Positions 9,440-17,791 of a stretch of 64,000 bases of DNA are shown piece by piece. Under the pieces are notes generated by a model. It ran no database searches, was not told the origin of the DNA, and saw only the letters and a list, made by a program, of their open reading frames with translations. This DNA comes from CBDDFS01 sp965227255 (GTDB lineage: Bacteria > Bacteroidota > Bacteroidia > Flavobacteriales_E > Vicingaceae), in assembly GCA_965227255.1 (NCBI GenBank), contig CBDDFS010000002.1, positions 682,001 to 746,000 of the forward strand, given 5' to 3'. The position numbers and the translations under genes are program-made. The first letter of the stretch is position 1; every line of letters begins with the position of its first letter.

Positions 9440-9780
9440 TTTAATGCTCCTTTTTTCCAGGCATAAAGTAATCCCAGAGTTAGAATAAATAAGAAAATCA
9501 GAATTTCCACAAAGGCAACAATTCCCAATTTTTTCATGACAACTGCCCAGGGGAAAATAAATACGGTTTCTACGTCGAAGATTAAAAAGAGGATTGCAAA
9601 AAGATAATAACCCACCTTGAATTGCAACCAGGATGGACCGCTGGTTTCAATACCGCACTCGTAAGTTTCATCTTTGGTTAGGTTCTTTGATTTTGGAGCC
9701 ACGATGGCAGAGGTTAATATACCTCCAGCTACCATCAGGATACCTGCTATTCCGAAAACAACGAGAGCCTCTATTCCCAT
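9430..9780 (-). CDS. nuoA: NADH-quinone oxidoreductase subunit A
   Basis: A 116-residue protein with three predicted membrane helices. It has the conserved NuoA motif YECGIETSGPSWLQFKVGYY and the following FLIFDVETVFIFPWAV. It is the first nuo gene of the operon. It begins only one base after the korB stop, so the 2-oxoacid:ferredoxin oxidoreductase and complex I genes are almost certainly on the same transcript. Confidence 0.95.
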   Translation of the reverse strand: MGIEALVVFGIAGILMVAGGILTSAIVAPKSKNLTKDETYECGIETSGPSWLQFKVGYYLFAILFLIFDVETVFIFPWAVVMKKLGIVAFVEILIFLFILTLGLLYAWKKGALKWE

Positions 9781-9781
9781 A

Positions 9782-10801
9782 CTATTCTATTTCCCAGGTT
9801 TCTCCTGTTACAAGCAAGTCATCCATTGACTTAACTTTTGCTTTCTTTTTTACGTCGTCAATCTGGTCATACATGGCCCGATCGAATGTTGGTTCATCAA
9901 CATCACGAATCACTCCAAAAACCACAGGGAAATCTGGAGTTTTCAGCCTTGCCAGCATGTTGTGCAATGTGATGTCTTTTTCATGAGCATCGTGAACTAA
10001 AATGTCATCTTCGGTGACGCCATCTTTTCCAACTTCAACGATTTTCATTTTAAGTCCGTCAAGAACTAACCCTTTATTCATCTCTTTTCCGAAAAGCATG
10101 GGTTTGCCGTGTTCAACCCACAACATGCGGTCGTCTCTGAATTCTTTGTCTGTGACGTTTGCAAATACCTTATCGTTGAAAATAACACAATTCTGAAGAA
10201 TTTCAATCAGCGATGTGCCGCGGTGTTTTTCAGCTGCAACAAAGATGTCCGTCATATTTTTTGGAAGCACATCAACGGCTCTTGCAAAAAATGTTGATTT
10301 ACATCCAATGGCAAGTTCTCCTGGATTAAATGGTGGATCCACCGTTCCATGTGGTGAAGATTTTGTTACCAATCCTTTTGAAGAAGTCGGTGAAAACTGA
10401 CCCTTTGTTAATCCATATATTTCATTGTTGAAAAGAATGATATTGATATCAATATTCCTTCGAAGGGCCTGAATGAAATGATTTCCTCCAATGGCAAGTG
10501 CATCTCCATCTCCGGTGATTTCCCAAACGCTGAGCTCCGGATTGGCAAGCTTTACGCCAGTGGCAATAGCGGGTGCTCGTCCATGTATGGTGTGAAAACC
10601 ATAGGTATCCATATAATATGGAAATCGGGATGAACAACCAATTCCTGAAATAAAAACAAAATCTTCCTTTTTCATTTCCAACTGAGGAAGAGCCTTGTAC
10701 ATGGCATTTAAAATGGCCTTATCACCACAACCAGGACACCAACGGTTTTCCTGATCGCTCTGAAAATCTTTATGCGTGTATGCTTGAACTTCTGTTGACA
10801 T
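9782..10801 (-). CDS. korB: 2-oxoacid:ferredoxin oxidoreductase subunit beta (probably 2-oxoglutarate-specific)
   Basis: A 339-residue thiamine-diphosphate subunit. The TPP-binding motif runs from GDGDALAIGGNHF (Gly97 on) to LFNNEIYGLT (Asn125-126). Cysteines 22, 25 and 56 (WCPGCGDKAI and ISGIGCSS) plus Cys205 (LQNCVIFND) fit the four ligands of the single [4Fe-4S] cluster known in two-subunit 2-oxoacid:ferredoxin oxidoreductases. No dicluster ferredoxin (delta) domain is present, so a separate ferredoxin is needed as acceptor. It sits 2 bases after korA and 1 base before nuoA. The 2-oxoglutarate preference is inferred from family resemblance and from the sucAB neighbourhood; pyruvate cannot be excluded. 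Confidence 0.9.
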   Translation of the reverse strand: MSTEVQAYTHKDFQSDQENRWCPGCGDKAILNAMYKALPQLEMKKEDFVFISGIGCSSRFPYYMDTYGFHTIHGRAPAIATGVKLANPELSVWEITGDGDALAIGGNHFIQALRRNIDINIILFNNEIYGLTKGQFSPTSSKGLVTKSSPHGTVDPPFNPGELAIGCKSTFFARAVDVLPKNMTDIFVAAEKHRGTSLIEILQNCVIFNDKVFANVTDKEFRDDRMLWVEHGKPMLFGKEMNKGLVLDGLKMKIVEVGKDGVTEDDILVHDAHEKDITLHNMLARLKTPDFPVVFGVIRDVDEPTFDRAMYDQIDDVKKKAKVKSMDDLLVTGETWEIE

Positions 10802-10803
10802 GA

Positions 10804-12630
10804 TTAGGATAATAATTTGGTGAATTCTTCATTTAGTTCTGTGGTTGTGAAAGGTTGTCCCTGAACCTTGTTGTATGGAATGAAATCAATGTCAGGATAG
10901 ATCCCCCTGAGATACTTGCAGAACTGACCCATATTCAGTTCGCATACCACGATCTTTTTATATCTCTTGAATACTTCTTTTGTGTTTTTAGGCAATGGTT
11001 TGATGTAGTTGAAATGAGCATGGGCAATACTCTTATTGCTCAATTGAGAAACAGAAGTTCTCAACGCTCCATAAGTTCCTCCCCAGCCTATCACAAGAAG
11101 ATCTCCTTTGACTTTTCCGTAGACTTCAAGTTTTGGGATGAATTTCGAGACATTCTGAACCTTCTCTTCCCTCATTTTAACCATCTTTTCGTGGTTTTCA
11201 GGATCATACGAAACATTTCCTGTTACAAAATCTTTCTCAAGTCCACCGATACGATGCTCATAACCCGGTGTTCCCGGCACAGCCCATTGTCGTGCCATTC
11301 TTTTCGCATCTCTTTCATAAGGTTGCCAGTCTTCAACACCTTCTTTAAGAACAGGTGGAGTGATATCCGGCATATCCTTCATTTTTGGCATTTTCCATGG
11401 CTCGGAGCCATTACCCAGATAACCATCTGTGAGTAGTACCACCGGAGTCATGTGTTCCATTGCAAGCTTGCTAGCCATATAGGTGTATTCGAAACAATCA
11501 GACGGTGTGCTTGCTGCGATAATAATACAAGGACTCTCCCCATTTCTTCCATATAAGGCCTGAAGAAGATCGGCTTGCTCTGTTTTAGTTGGAAGTCCTG
11601 TAGAAGGCCCACCTCTTTGAACATCCACCACGACGAGAGGAAGCTCGGCAATGATGGCAAGGCCGAGTGCTTCTGATTTCAGTGCCAGACCAGGTCCGGA
11701 AGTTGTTGTAATACCCATTGCCCCTCCAAAGCTGGCACCAATAGCCACGCAGATACCGGCAATTTCATCTTCAGCTTGCATGATTTTTACTCCAAACTGC
11801 TTATGTCTTGATAGTTCATGGAGAATATCAGAGGCAGGCGTGATCGGATAAGATCCGAGTACCAATTCCATACCTGATTTTTCAGATGCTGCCAGGAAGC
11901 CCCATGCTGTTGCCTGATTTCCCATGATGTTCCTGTATGTGCCTCTTTCAATTTGAGCCGGTGGAACAACAAAAGATGAATCCAATACTTCAATGGTTTC
12001 AGCATAATTGTAACCTGCTACCAAGACCTGTTTATTGGCATCTGCCAGATCGGGTTTACTGCCAAATTTCTTGTCGAGGAATCCTTCGGTATGAGTCAGA
12101 GGTCGATTGAAAATCCAGTACACTACACCAAGGGCAAACATATTTTTACAGCGGGCAATGCTTTTTCCATCAAGTCCTGAGTCCTTCAAAGTTTCCCTTG
12201 TCAAGCTACTTATCGGAGCTTCAACAACATTGTATCCGTCGAGCGTTCCATCCTCTAGAGGATTTGATTCAAAGTGAGCTTTTTCAAGATCTTTCTTTTT
12301 GAAATTGTCTGTATCTACGATAATAGTGGCCCCACCTCTAAGAGAATTTAAATTGACTTTAAGTGCCGCGGCATTCATTGCAATTAGCACATCAGCTGTA
12401 TCTCCGGGAGTGTTGATCTCAACATTTCCAATGTGAACCTGAAATCCTGATACGCCAAAAGTTGTACCCTGTGGGGCTCGTATTTCTGCCGGATAATCTG
12501 GAAAAGTGGCCAGGTCGTTACCCAATAAGGCGGCTGTATCTGTGAACTGGGATCCGGTCAATTGCATGCCGTCTCCAGAGTCGCCGGCAAATTTGACAAC
12601 GACTTTATCTAACTCGGTAGTTGAACTCAT
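10804..12630 (-). CDS. korA: 2-oxoacid:ferredoxin oxidoreductase subunit alpha (gamma-alpha fusion)
   Basis: A 608-residue fusion in the usual two-subunit arrangement. Residues about 1-190 form the gamma (POR) domain, with FAGDSGDGMQLTGSQFTD and PAEIRAPQGTTFGVSGFQVH. Residues about 230-600 form the alpha domain, with GNQATAWGFLAASEKSG, LGSYPITPASDILHELSRHK, MQAEDEIAGICVAIGAS and VQRGGPSTGLPTKTEQADLL. With KorB it converts a 2-oxoacid and CoA to acyl-CoA and CO2 while reducing ferredoxin. It is the first gene of the 13-gene minus-strand operon. The 180-base gap to the divergent ferredoxin gene should hold its promoter, but I found no exact -7 box for this strand. Confidence 0.92.
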   Translation of the reverse strand: MSSTTELDKVVVKFAGDSGDGMQLTGSQFTDTAALLGNDLATFPDYPAEIRAPQGTTFGVSGFQVHIGNVEINTPGDTADVLIAMNAAALKVNLNSLRGGATIIVDTDNFKKKDLEKAHFESNPLEDGTLDGYNVVEAPISSLTRETLKDSGLDGKSIARCKNMFALGVVYWIFNRPLTHTEGFLDKKFGSKPDLADANKQVLVAGYNYAETIEVLDSSFVVPPAQIERGTYRNIMGNQATAWGFLAASEKSGMELVLGSYPITPASDILHELSRHKQFGVKIMQAEDEIAGICVAIGASFGGAMGITTTSGPGLALKSEALGLAIIAELPLVVVDVQRGGPSTGLPTKTEQADLLQALYGRNGESPCIIIAASTPSDCFEYTYMASKLAMEHMTPVVLLTDGYLGNGSEPWKMPKMKDMPDITPPVLKEGVEDWQPYERDAKRMARQWAVPGTPGYEHRIGGLEKDFVTGNVSYDPENHEKMVKMREEKVQNVSKFIPKLEVYGKVKGDLLVIGWGGTYGALRTSVSQLSNKSIAHAHFNYIKPLPKNTKEVFKRYKKIVVCELNMGQFCKYLRGIYPDIDFIPYNKVQGQPFTTTELNEEFTKLLS

Positions 12631-12743
12631 AAATCTGAAATAGGGAAGTCTAATTTAACATATCCAATTCACAAGAAAAAATAAGATAAGTCATGAATAA
12701 ACATGCGAATTCTGATATTTCATTCTTTAGATAAAAATTAAGA

Positions 12744-12771
12744 TTGTAAAAAATCCTTAGATTTAGATTTG
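12744..12771 (+). promoter_or_regulatory. Putative promoter of the ferredoxin gene
   Basis: TAGATTTG at 12764-12771 is an exact match to the Bacteroidota -7 consensus TAnnTTTG. A TTG at 12744-12746 lies 17 bases upstream, near the expected spacing for the -33 element. The box ends 39 bases before the ferredoxin start codon. The call rests on consensus match and position only. Confidence 0.35.
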
Positions 12772-12810
12772 AATTTTCATGTCTCATCATGAACTAAACA
12801 ATTTGAGAAA

Positions 12811-13158
12811 ATGGCAATTATCATAACCGATGAATGCATCAACTGCGATGCCTGCGTATCTGAATGTCCTAATAACGCTATTTACGAACCAGATGAGGAA
12901 TGGAGCTATGCAGATGGCACGGACCTGAGTGGTGATATAACTCTTCCTAGTGGTTCAGCCGACAATGCCGATGCTAAAAAAGACCCAATTTCAAGTGAAT
13001 TCTACTACATCGTGCCTGAAAAGTGTACTGAGTGTAAAGGTTTTCATGATGAACCACAATGTGCGGCTGTTTGTCCGGTAGATTGTTGTGTACCCGATGA
13101 GGATCATGTGGAATCCGAAGATGTGCTTCTTGAAAGAAAGGCATTTCTCCACCTTTAG
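12811..13158 (+). CDS. 2[4Fe-4S] dicluster ferredoxin
   Basis: A 115-residue ferredoxin. The first cluster motif uses Cys9/12/15/19 (CINCDACVSECP) and the second Cys72/75/84/88 (CTECKGFHDEPQCAAVCP), with the C-x2-C-x8-C-x3-C spacing of Alvin-type ferredoxins. About 50 residues separate the motifs, including an acidic insert typical of Bacteroidota homologues. It is transcribed divergently from korA and is the obvious candidate to carry electrons from KorAB to the complex I lacking its NADH module. Family assignment is firm; the partnership is inferred from position. Confidence 0.92.
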   Translation: MAIIITDECINCDACVSECPNNAIYEPDEEWSYADGTDLSGDITLPSGSADNADAKKDPISSEFYYIVPEKCTECKGFHDEPQCAAVCPVDCCVPDEDHVESEDVLLERKAFLHL

Positions 13159-13243
13159 CCAACTGGGTAAAATTTCATTAAGATATAAAGTGTTGTAAAA
13201 GAGAGGATTACCTCTGAAAATTACAATTCTATTCCAGAATTAT

Positions 13244-13270
13244 TTTGCTTGCTACAGATTTGTATTTTTG
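13244..13270 (+). promoter_or_regulatory. Putative promoter of sucA
   Basis: TATTTTTG at 13263-13270 fits TAnnTTTG exactly and ends 23 bases before the sucA ATG. A TTTG at 13244-13247 could serve as the -33 element, although its 15-base spacing is shorter than usual. A 5-bp inverted repeat (AGAGG-ATTA-CCTCT, 13202-13215) lies just upstream; its role is unknown. Confidence 0.3.
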
Positions 13271-13293
13271 TTCTGTCTTTAGCGACATATTAA

Positions 13294-16005
13294 ATGGACA
13301 AATATTCCTATCTAAGCAATGCACACGTCGATGTCATCGACGAAGAATTCAAAAAATATAAGCAGGATCCTGACAGCGTCGAATTTGGCTGGCGCAAGTT
13401 TTTTGAGGGATTTGAATTTTCACAAACAGAGTATTCCGATGAGGTAATTCCCGAATCCTTCCAGAAGGAATTTAAGGTGATTAACCTGATCAATGCCTAT
13501 CGTCAGAGAGGACATCTCTTCACCTTCACGAATCCGGTTCGTGAAAGAAGAAAGTATAACCCGACTCTCGCGATTGAGAATTTCGGATTAAGCAAGGACG
13601 ATCTGGATACAGTATTCAACGCAGGAAGTGAAATCGGTATTGGTCCGGCCACGCTTCGTGACATAGAGTTTCATCTACACGAAACATATTGTAAGTCACT
13701 GGGTGTCGAGTATGCCTACATCAGAACACCTGAACGATTTGAATGGTTGCGACAGCGCATGGAGTCAAGCAGAAATGAACCTAAATTTTCTCCGGGCGAA
13801 AAGAGGTACATCCTGAATAAACTGAATCATGCTGTTGAGTTTGAACAGTTTCTGCATAAGAAATTTGTTGGGCAAAAACGATTCTCACTCGAAGGTGGAG
13901 AATCATTGATTCCTGCATTGGATGGAGTTATTGAAAAAGGTTCTGACCTTGGAGTAAAAGAATTCGTAATTGGAATGGCACACAGAGGGCGATTGAATGT
14001 CCTGGCCAACACACTGCACAAAACACACGCTGAAATCTTCAGTGAATTTGAAGGAGTAGAATACGAGGACAGTCTTTTTGACGGAGATGTAAAATATCAC
14101 CTGGGATTCACGGCAGACGTGGTTACGGAGAATGGTGATCACGTTCACCTCCTTCTTGCACCGAATCCATCTCACCTCGAGGCAGTTGGTCCCGTGGTAG
14201 AAGGAATTGTTCGAAGTAAGATCGATCGTTATCTTCATGATGACGGAAAGATCGTTCCGATTATAATTCACGGAGATGCATCTATTGCGGGTCAGGGAGT
14301 TGTTTATGAAGTAGTTCAAATGGCCGGATTGAAGGGTTATAAAACCGGTGGGTCTGTTCATATTATCATTAACAACCAAATTGGTTTTACTACCAATTAT
14401 ATCGACGCAAGAACGAGTACTTATTGTACCGACGTGGGTAAGGTTACCCTTTGTCCGATCTGGCATGTAAATGGTGACGATGTTGAGGCCGTGACTTATG
14501 CTGTTCAGTTGGCTATGGAGTATCGTCAGACATTTAAGTCGGATGTATTTATTGATCTTCTGTGCTACAGAAAATACGGTCATAACGAAGGTGATGAGCC
14601 AAGGTTTACTCAACCACTTTTATACAAGGCTATAGCGCGTCATCCGAATCCAAGAGACATGTATGTGAACGACCTTATCGACGAGGGTGTGATCACTCAG
14701 GATGAAGCCAAGAAAGTGATCAATGAATTTGCTGCATCACTTGAAGATATGCTTGAAGCTTCAAAGAAATTGGGAAAGAAGGCAATTATGCACCAATTCC
14801 TCCACACTACCTGGAAAGGAATAGGAAAGGGTACACATAAAGAGTTGTTGACTTCTCCAAAAACTGCGGTCAGCAAAGCCACATTAACGAAGCTGGGCAA
14901 ACAGATCACGGATCTTCCAACGGACAAGAAATTCTTTAAGAAGATCGAACGTCTCATGAATGAAAGAAGGAAAATGCTTCTTGAAACTGAGATTCTGGAT
15001 TGGGCCATGGGTGAAACTCTTGCTTATGCAACTTTGTTGAATGATGGATTCAGGGTTCGAATCTCTGGTCAGGATGTTGAAAGGGGTACTTTTTCTCACC
15101 GTCATGCAATGGTGAGGGTTGAAGACTCAGAAGAAGAGTATATACCACTGAGGCAGGTAGAAAAGAATGCACATGATTTCAGCATTTATAATTCCTTCCT
15201 TTCTGAATATGGTGTTCTTGGCTTTGAATATGGTTATGCCCTTGCTGCGCCGGATACACTGACAATATGGGAGGCACAATTTGGGGACTTCAGCAATGGT
15301 GCTCAGATCATCATTGATCAATTCATTGCCGCTGCCGAGGACAAATGGAATGTTAGAAATGGCCTGGTAATGTTGCTTCCTCATGGATATGAAGGACAGG
15401 GTGCAGAGCACTCCAGTGCCAGAATGGAAAGGTACCTGGAGCTCTGTGCAGATGATAACATGGTAGCAGTTAATTGCACTACTCCTGCAAACTTTTTCCA
15501 TGTCTTGAGAAGGCAGCAAGTAAGGAATTTCAGAAAACCATTGATTGTATTTACGCCTAAGTCATTACTTAGACATCCATTGGCTGTTTCTCCACTTGGA
15601 GACCTGACGAAAGGAGGGTTTAAAGAAGTAATCGACGACGAGAAGGCCGTGGTTAGCAAAGTCAAAAAGGTTGTTTTCTGCAGTGGAAAAGTATTTTATG
15701 ACCTGGCGATTGCTCGTGATGAGCAGAAAGCGGATCATGTCGCTTTGATTCGTGTAGAACAATTATTCCCTCTTCCACAGGATCAAATTGATAAGCTAAT
15801 AGAAAAATACAAAGGAGCTAAGACACACATTTGGGCTCAGGAAGAACCTGAAAACATGGGTGCATGGGCTTACATACTGAGAACATTTGAAGGTAAAGAC
15901 CTTCAGTTGATTTCAAGAAGAGCAAGTGGTAGTCCGGCCTCCGGATCTCATAAGACGCACGATCAACGACAGAAAGAAATTATAAATAACGTTCTGGCCA
16001 AATAA
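13294..16005 (+). CDS. sucA: 2-oxoglutarate dehydrogenase E1 component
   Basis: A 903-residue E1 subunit, close to the usual length (E. coli 933). The N-terminal docking segment includes YLSNAHVDVIDEEFKKYKQD. The TPP-binding core shows VIGMAHRGRLNVLANTL, HGDASIAGQGVVYEV and IIINNQIGFTT, and the substrate region shows YRKYGHNEGDEPRFTQP. It decarboxylates 2-oxoglutarate and passes the succinyl group to lipoyl-E2 (sucB, 17 bases downstream). No E3 (lipoamide dehydrogenase) gene is in the window. The gene lies head to head with the ferredoxin-linked route for what is probably the same substrate. Confidence 0.97.
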   Translation: MDKYSYLSNAHVDVIDEEFKKYKQDPDSVEFGWRKFFEGFEFSQTEYSDEVIPESFQKEFKVINLINAYRQRGHLFTFTNPVRERRKYNPTLAIENFGLSKDDLDTVFNAGSEIGIGPATLRDIEFHLHETYCKSLGVEYAYIRTPERFEWLRQRMESSRNEPKFSPGEKRYILNKLNHAVEFEQFLHKKFVGQKRFSLEGGESLIPALDGVIEKGSDLGVKEFVIGMAHRGRLNVLANTLHKTHAEIFSEFEGVEYEDSLFDGDVKYHLGFTADVVTENGDHVHLLLAPNPSHLEAVGPVVEGIVRSKIDRYLHDDGKIVPIIIHGDASIAGQGVVYEVVQMAGLKGYKTGGSVHIIINNQIGFTTNYIDARTSTYCTDVGKVTLCPIWHVNGDDVEAVTYAVQLAMEYRQTFKSDVFIDLLCYRKYGHNEGDEPRFTQPLLYKAIARHPNPRDMYVNDLIDEGVITQDEAKKVINEFAASLEDMLEASKKLGKKAIMHQFLHTTWKGIGKGTHKELLTSPKTAVSKATLTKLGKQITDLPTDKKFFKKIERLMNERRKMLLETEILDWAMGETLAYATLLNDGFRVRISGQDVERGTFSHRHAMVRVEDSEEEYIPLRQVEKNAHDFSIYNSFLSEYGVLGFEYGYALAAPDTLTIWEAQFGDFSNGAQIIIDQFIAAAEDKWNVRNGLVMLLPHGYEGQGAEHSSARMERYLELCADDNMVAVNCTTPANFFHVLRRQQVRNFRKPLIVFTPKSLLRHPLAVSPLGDLTKGGFKEVIDDEKAVVSKVKKVVFCSGKVFYDLAIARDEQKADHVALIRVEQLFPLPQDQIDKLIEKYKGAKTHIWAQEEPENMGAWAYILRTFEGKDLQLISRRASGSPASGSHKTHDQRQKEIINNVLAK

Positions 16006-16022
16006 CACATAAACCAAGTAAG

Positions 16023-17291
16023 ATGGCATTAGAAATGAAAGTTCCCAGTCCGGGAGAATCAATCACAGAAGTAGAAATTGCCCAATGGCTGGTGAAAGAT
16101 GGTGATTACGTAGAAAAGAACCAGGTAATTGCTGAGGTCGACTCAGACAAGGCCACCCTTGAATTAACAGCTGAAGAATCGGGAGCCATAACTTTGAAAG
16201 CCGAGGAAGGTGATACGGTTGAAGTTGGACAGGTTGTTTGCCTCATAGATACGGATGCTAAAGCCCCTGAGAAGGCGGAAGCTCCGGCTCCAGCACCTGC
16301 CGCAGAAAAAGCACCCGAAGCTGCTGCGCCCGCACCTGCGCCAAGTCCTGCTCCGGAACCAGCTCCAGCTAAAGAATCACAAGCACCTTCAGAAGAAAAG
16401 AAAATTCCTTCCCCAGCAGCCAAAAAGATCATGGCAGAAAATGGCATGTCATCTTCTCAAGTCACTGGAACAGGTAAAGATGGCAGAATCACAAAGGGTG
16501 ATGTGTTGGCAGCTTTAAGTTCTGGATTTACTGTGCAGAATGAAAATACCTGGGGAGGCTCAAGAGAAGAAGACAGAAAGAAAATGTCTTCCTTGAGGAG
16601 AAAAGTAGCCGAAAGACTTGTATCGGTTAAGAATGAAACGGCCATGCTCACAACCTTCAATGAGGTGAACATGAAACCTATCATGGACATTCGGAAGAAG
16701 TATAAAGAGCAGTTCAAAGAAGTTCACGGAGTGGGAGTTGGATTTATGTCTTTCTTCACGAAGGCCTGTACTGAAGCATTGGCTCATTTTCCTGCTGTGA
16801 ATGGAATGATCGATGGTGAGGAAATCGTCTATCACAATTATGTTGACATGGGAATTGCTGTAAGTAGTCCGAAAGGATTGATGGTTCCTGTGTTAAGAAA
16901 TGCCGAAATGATGAGTCTGGCCGAGATCGAATCTCACATTAAGGATCTTGCTGGAAAAGCCAGAGCAGGAAAAATCAGCATTGAGGAAATGACGGGAGGA
17001 ACATTCACCATTACCAATGGAGGAGTATTCGGGTCTATGATGAGTACACCAATACTCAATCCACCTCAAAGTGCTATTCTTGGTATGCATAATATTGTAG
17101 AAAGACCGATGGCTGTTGACGGAAAAGTCGAAATACTTCCAATGATGTATGTGGCATTGTCTTACGATCACAGAATAATTGATGGAAAGGAATCGGTCAG
17201 CTTCCTTGTAAAGGTTAAAGAGATGTTAGAGAATCCATCAAAAATGCTGTTTGGAAGTAAGTCACCTGAAGAAATACTTTTAGGCTTATGA
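16023..17291 (+). CDS. sucB: 2-oxoglutarate dehydrogenase E2, dihydrolipoyllysine succinyltransferase
   Basis: A 422-residue E2. The N-terminal lipoyl domain carries Lys43 in VDSDKATLEL. A linker rich in Ala, Pro and Glu follows (about residues 78-120), then the E3-binding domain (IPSPAAKKIMAENG, then TGKDGRITKGDVLAAL). The catalytic domain ends with SYDHRIIDGKESVSF, with His383 and Asp387 as the active-site pair. It transfers succinyl groups to CoA in the TCA cycle. Its stop overlaps the start of the next gene by 4 bases (ATGA at 17288-17291). Confidence 0.97.
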   Translation: MALEMKVPSPGESITEVEIAQWLVKDGDYVEKNQVIAEVDSDKATLELTAEESGAITLKAEEGDTVEVGQVVCLIDTDAKAPEKAEAPAPAPAAEKAPEAAAPAPAPSPAPEPAPAKESQAPSEEKKIPSPAAKKIMAENGMSSSQVTGTGKDGRITKGDVLAALSSGFTVQNENTWGGSREEDRKKMSSLRRKVAERLVSVKNETAMLTTFNEVNMKPIMDIRKKYKEQFKEVHGVGVGFMSFFTKACTEALAHFPAVNGMIDGEEIVYHNYVDMGIAVSSPKGLMVPVLRNAEMMSLAEIESHIKDLAGKARAGKISIEEMTGGTFTITNGGVFGSMMSTPILNPPQSAILGMHNIVERPMAVDGKVEILPMMYVALSYDHRIIDGKESVSFLVKVKEMLENPSKMLFGSKSPEEILLGL

Positions 17292-17788
17292 AAAATCTGA
17301 TGATACTTTCTGCACTTCTAATCTTATCTTCTTTTATATGGGCACAAAGTGAAGAGCACATGGAAAAAGGAGATCAACTCTTTGAGAGAGGTAAGTATGA
17401 GGAGGCCATTGTGGAATATTCGAAGAGTATTGAACTCGATCAAAAAAATCTAAATGCATATCTGCAAAGAGCAATGTGCTATAACATCACTGAGCAGTAT
17501 CAGAAAGCCGTGGATGACTACGACGAAGTCCTTCAGAATGAACCCGACATGATTCGGGCCAGAAACAGCAGGGGCAGTTCCTACATGAAGCTCAAGCAGT
17601 ACGGAAAAGCAGAAGCCGATTTCAATGCTGTTCTGGAAAGGAATCCGGAGGATACGGAGGCGCTGAATAACAGGGGATGGTGCAAGAAAAGACTTGGCGA
17701 CAAAGAAGGCGCGTGCAAGGATTGGAAATTATCTAAAAAGAAGGGGAATTCAGAGGCCAAGATCATATTGAAAAACAACGGTTGCTAG
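17288..17788 (+). CDS. Exported TPR-repeat protein
   Basis: A 166-residue protein with an N-terminal signal peptide (MKNLMILSALLILSSFIWAQ, cut predicted near residue 20) followed by at least three tetratricopeptide repeats. Repeat features include GDQLFERGKYEEAIVEYSKS, AMCYNITEQYQKAVDDYDEV and GSSYMKLKQYGKAEADFNAV. It is probably periplasmic and mediates protein contacts. It is translationally coupled to sucB by a 4-base overlap, although a direct role with the cytoplasmic dehydrogenase is unlikely because it is exported. No specific function can be given. Confidence 0.85.
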   Translation: MKNLMILSALLILSSFIWAQSEEHMEKGDQLFERGKYEEAIVEYSKSIELDQKNLNAYLQRAMCYNITEQYQKAVDDYDEVLQNEPDMIRARNSRGSSYMKLKQYGKAEADFNAVLERNPEDTEALNNRGWCKKRLGDKEGACKDWKLSKKKGNSEAKIILKNNGC

Positions 17789-17791
17789 ACA

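Noticed and set aside
10855..11436. A 193-codon open frame antisense to korA
   Set aside because: It lies inside a conserved coding region, has an unlikely composition and no family resemblance. Shadow frame.
13903..14613. A 236-codon open frame antisense to sucA
   Set aside because: It lies wholly within a strongly conserved gene on the other strand, has no recognisable domain and no start context. It is a shadow frame.
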